From Apostichopus japonicus (Eukaryota > Echinodermata > Holothuroidea > Aspidochirotida > Stichopodidae): a DNA stretch of 64,000 nucleotides. This document shows positions 61,515-64,000 of the stretch, piece by piece. The notes under the pieces are model-generated. The model made no database searches. It saw nothing but the letters and a program-made list of their open reading frames with translations, and was not told where the DNA came from. The stretch covers positions 24,535,166-24,599,165 of the forward strand of contig NC_092579.1 of assembly GCF_037975245.1 (NCBI RefSeq). The letters are read 5' to 3'. A program made the translations under genes and the position numbers. Position 1 is the stretch's first letter. Every line of letters begins with the position of its first letter.

Positions 61515-61930
61515 GGATAGGAGGTCCATTGACCTTTAAAAGATCCTGTATTCCATCAGCCTGTTCTTAAATATGTTGAGTGTTGGGGCTCTAACTACAT
61601 TCTCTGGTAGTCTATTCCATGTTTTCCAAACTCTATTGGAATATGAGTTGCTCTCTGTGTGTAAGTGTTGTTTTGGGGGTTTTATCTTTAAAGAATTTAT
61701 TCTGATTTTACTATCACTTATAATTTCAACAAAGTCATCAATTTGTTATATATCCTTCCTTGTGTTATTTTATAAAATGTAATAAGGTCCTGGTGCATAC
61801 GGTCTTGCTCTATTGTTATCAATCTTGATTCTTTAACTCTTTCCTCATAGGATTTGCTTTTCATTCCTGGGTATTAGTCTTGTCATTCTTCATTGTACTT
61901 TGTTGTAGTGTGCAACTTTCAAGATTCCAG
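61515..61930 (-). pseudogene. LINE reverse transcriptase C-terminus (CR1/Rex-like)
   Basis: On the minus strand a frame reads FVEIISDSKIRINSLKI, then SNRVWKTWNRLPENVVRAPT and LNIFKNRLMEYRIF before a stop. This is the familiar carboxyl end of CR1/Rex-type LINE proteins (F--RV---WN-LP--VV-A-SLN-FK-RL). Upstream text in other frames (PYYILLNNTRKD) continues the similarity. It is 5' truncated and frame-shifted. Confidence 0.72.
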
Positions 61931-62249
61931 GCACGTATTGTAGGAATGGGCGTTCAATAAGAAAAGGAACTGCACATCACGTTTATTGTTTTGTTAGAAT
62001 TACAATAGACATACAGTAGAGGGCTCTTCAGATTCAACCTGCGTGTACAGTGTAGCAATCTAATGTGAAACTACGGTTCATAAATATATTTGTTACGTAT
62101 GTGTTTTATGTAGGCCTATCAGTTTCATTGTTCACATAATCTGGCTGATATGCTAAAAACCTCTACTCTTGGGTCAATATAAGCTTGACTGTTAAACTAC
62201 TCACTCCTATGGAGTCTACAATCCTAATAACATTTTATACATGACTGAC

Positions 62250-62383
62250 CTTTGTTAGATATGCTCAACATTGGTTCTCTGACTTGGTGGTCACACAAGC
62301 TACCAGATGGTTCTTTCAGAAAGTCTGTGTCTTCATGCAGGGATGGAGCAGGTGCAGTGTTAGAACGAGTCACAACCCTGTGA
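62250..62383 (-). CDS. candidate internal exon, unassigned protein
   Basis: On the minus strand a very good acceptor (ATTTCTCTTCTTTTAG) precedes 134 nt that are open in one frame (HRVVTRSNTAPAPSLHEDTD, FLKEPSGSLCDHQVREPM, LSISNK), ending at AAAG/GTCAGT. The peptide is polar, Ser/Pro-rich and probably disordered. No family was recognised. It may belong to the same minus-strand gene as 34106 and 22171, but nothing ties them beyond strand. Confidence 0.42.
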
Positions 62384-63247
62384 CTAAAAGAAGAGAAATT
62401 ATTGTTAGGTACTGTTAGATTATTATTCAAGTAACTTTATTCCAAATGAGACAAGTCTTTAGCATTCTACTCTCCATTCCTTTCAGGTCGATACAGCTGT
62501 CCTTTTAAAACTAGTATGAGGTGGAAGGAATCATGATGGTCATGTTCAAGTTTGTCCCAAGTACAGCTGAAAGTAAAACTACAGAGTACACCGGTTAAAT
62601 TCATAGTAAGTCCGCAAATAATTCAGAACTTGAGAAGTTAACGGAGAAAACTCTGCACATTTCAGCTTACTCAAACCAAACCAGCTGCAATGTACACAAG
62701 GAAATGAGAGAAAGAAATGTACCTGACAAATTAGAACAGTCAAGACGTCAAGTCCATAGCAAGAACACAAACACGTCGGTATATTGACAGATTTCAAGGA
62801 TAAAACAGATAAAACAACCTGAAAAGGTCTCGCTGTCATTGAGATATGTGAGTACACTTTACAGCAATAATTCTCAACAACTTCCAATGGTTCTACTATG
62901 AGGTTATGTTTGCACCATTGCAACCACTGTAATTACTGCTTGTGCTTCCTTCCTGTCAGATGAGAATCTATTACTGAATGACAGTTCAAACAATGTACTA
63001 GTCTAGTTGGTGTGACATGTACCATTGTGACTAACTGTTTCACCATAAAACATATCTACTTCAATCCTACGAAAAATTACTGACATTTAAAAAAATGTAT
63101 TGCAACATTCAACATTTAGTATGAAGGAAGACAAGATATGGGAGAAAACAGATCATATTAGCAAGAGCCACAAAACCCGTCCTCATCATAGTAATAAATG
63201 AGTAAAACACATTCTTACACCTTGACACATCATACTACAAGTCTATC
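62384..63247. other. non-coding, no gene recognised
   Basis: A minus-strand frame at 62579-62923 is open for 114 codons, but it lacks recognisable motifs and convincing splice signals. Confidence 0.35.
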
Positions 63248-63255
63248 TTTGTGAT

Positions 63256-64000
63256 TAGTGTTCAACCGATTAACCTAATCGGAATCGGAATCGGTACGAA
63301 TATTGCATAATCGGAACATAATCGGAATCGGTAAAAATTACGTGGAATACCAGTTATTTCATACCGATTATTCAAAAACATATGGAAGGTGAAAATATCA
63401 TTATTCAAAAACATATCGAAGTTGAAAATATCAACTGATGTATTAGGTTTGTTCTTTTACTACGAAATATTAAAATAAGACACCCTCTATACGTCTTTCA
63501 CAGTGTATACTTTCATCAATTTACGCTGCCAGGGTCGCCGATTTTGCTTCCCTCGTGGTTAGTGACTTCAAATTTCTTGGCACAGTAGGCATAGCAGCAA
63601 TACCAATTTCGCGAATTAACGAATGTGCTTGACAGGGTCGGAAATAAGCGGGAGCGATGTGCTAAAAAGCCCTCCTAAAGCACAATTACGAGTGTGAAAA
63701 AGAATATAAGAAAATCGCCCTCGTTATAGCAGGTGTCTGTGTAAAATTAATTGTGACATGCGTTTGCTTTAGCTAGGAATTGCAGTTGCAGCGCGAATCG
63801 CGCAAACAGTTTTCACATCTCGCATCAAATTTGAAGCAGTGCGGTAGGGTCGCGCACAATCCCCGGGAAGTTACCGTGGAAAATTACAGCTTGCACGAAG
63901 CAATTTCAGTACCAGCGAAAATAACCTAAAATCCTCACAAATCTCCGACCACATGGTAGCCTTACTTCACACTAAGTCAATTGCATGGAAATCTAACCTT
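63256..64000. mobile_element. hAT-like element, second family, copy 2 (runs off the window)
   Basis: Starts with the intact terminus TAGTGTTCAACCGATTA at 63256. From there it follows the copy at 43509 almost base for base to the window end, with the AATCGGAATCGG subterminal array and CAAAAACATATGGAAG. Differences include an extra CTGCCAGGGTC near 63526 and loss of GGGCGATTCGCCCTCGCAA near 63660. The left target octamer would be TTTGTGAT (63248-63255). Confidence 0.85.

Noticed and set aside
1-64000. CRISPR arrays, bacterial operons, tRNA or rRNA genes.
   Set aside because: The tandem repeats lack spacer structure, no tRNA A/B-box pair or rRNA segment was recognised, and the sequence has eukaryotic intergenic character throughout.

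Overview
The window looks like a stretch of an animal nuclear genome that is AT-rich, intron- and repeat-dominated and has no bacterial-style gene organisation. Three things point to a marine invertebrate deuterostome, most likely an echinoderm; this is inference. They are a Gmr1-like Ty3/gypsy retrotransposon (a group described mainly from deuterostomes), dispersed degenerate TGACCTTTGACC-type repeats, and many hAT-like and TTAA-target miniature transposons. No complete host gene can be read. A few short open stretches bounded by good splice signals are probably exons of unidentified genes.

The centrepiece is a complete, apparently very young LTR retrotransposon at 24798-31139. It has two 449-bp LTRs with no difference I could find by eye, a 5-bp target duplication (AAAGG), a primer-binding site, a polypurine tract and one uninterrupted 1432-codon gag-pol frame. 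Its domain order is capsid, CCHC knuckle, protease, integrase, reverse transcriptase, RNase H. Integrase lies BEFORE reverse transcriptase, the Ty1/copia arrangement, although the RT, RNase H and GPY/F-type integrase are Ty3/gypsy-like. The capsid C-terminal half (residues about 178-269) resembles the vertebrate SCAN domain.

Layout: 0-7 kb is non-coding with one TTAA-target MITE. 7.0-8.7 kb is a 104-bp satellite built of two 52-bp halves. 10.8-11.0 kb holds a cluster of hairpins. 12.9-14.5 kb has a second MITE and a tandem TGACCTTTGACC block. 18.1-19.8 kb is a palindromic tandem repeat split by a 1.36-kb non-autonomous hAT element. 22.2 kb and 34.1-34.4 kb hold phase-compatible minus-strand candidate exons, which would place the retrotransposon in an intron in antisense orientation. 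35.7-38.7 kb is a graveyard of a hAT transposase fragment, an 81-bp tandem repeat, a gag fragment and a third MITE. 39.8-40.5 kb has a LINE 3' end and a 240-bp (GGA)n tract. 43.5-45.2 kb and 63.26 kb to the window end carry two copies of another hAT-like element. 47-51.6 kb has weak plus-strand exon candidates. 52-57 kb contains several small elements with TIRs and target duplications. 57.6-58.9 kb and 61.5-61.9 kb contain LINE remnants. 59.9-61.05 kb is the best host-gene candidate, a three-exon plus-strand 3' gene end.

Repeats and mobile elements account for most recognisable sequence. The intact Gmr1-like element is the only feature that looks functionally complete.
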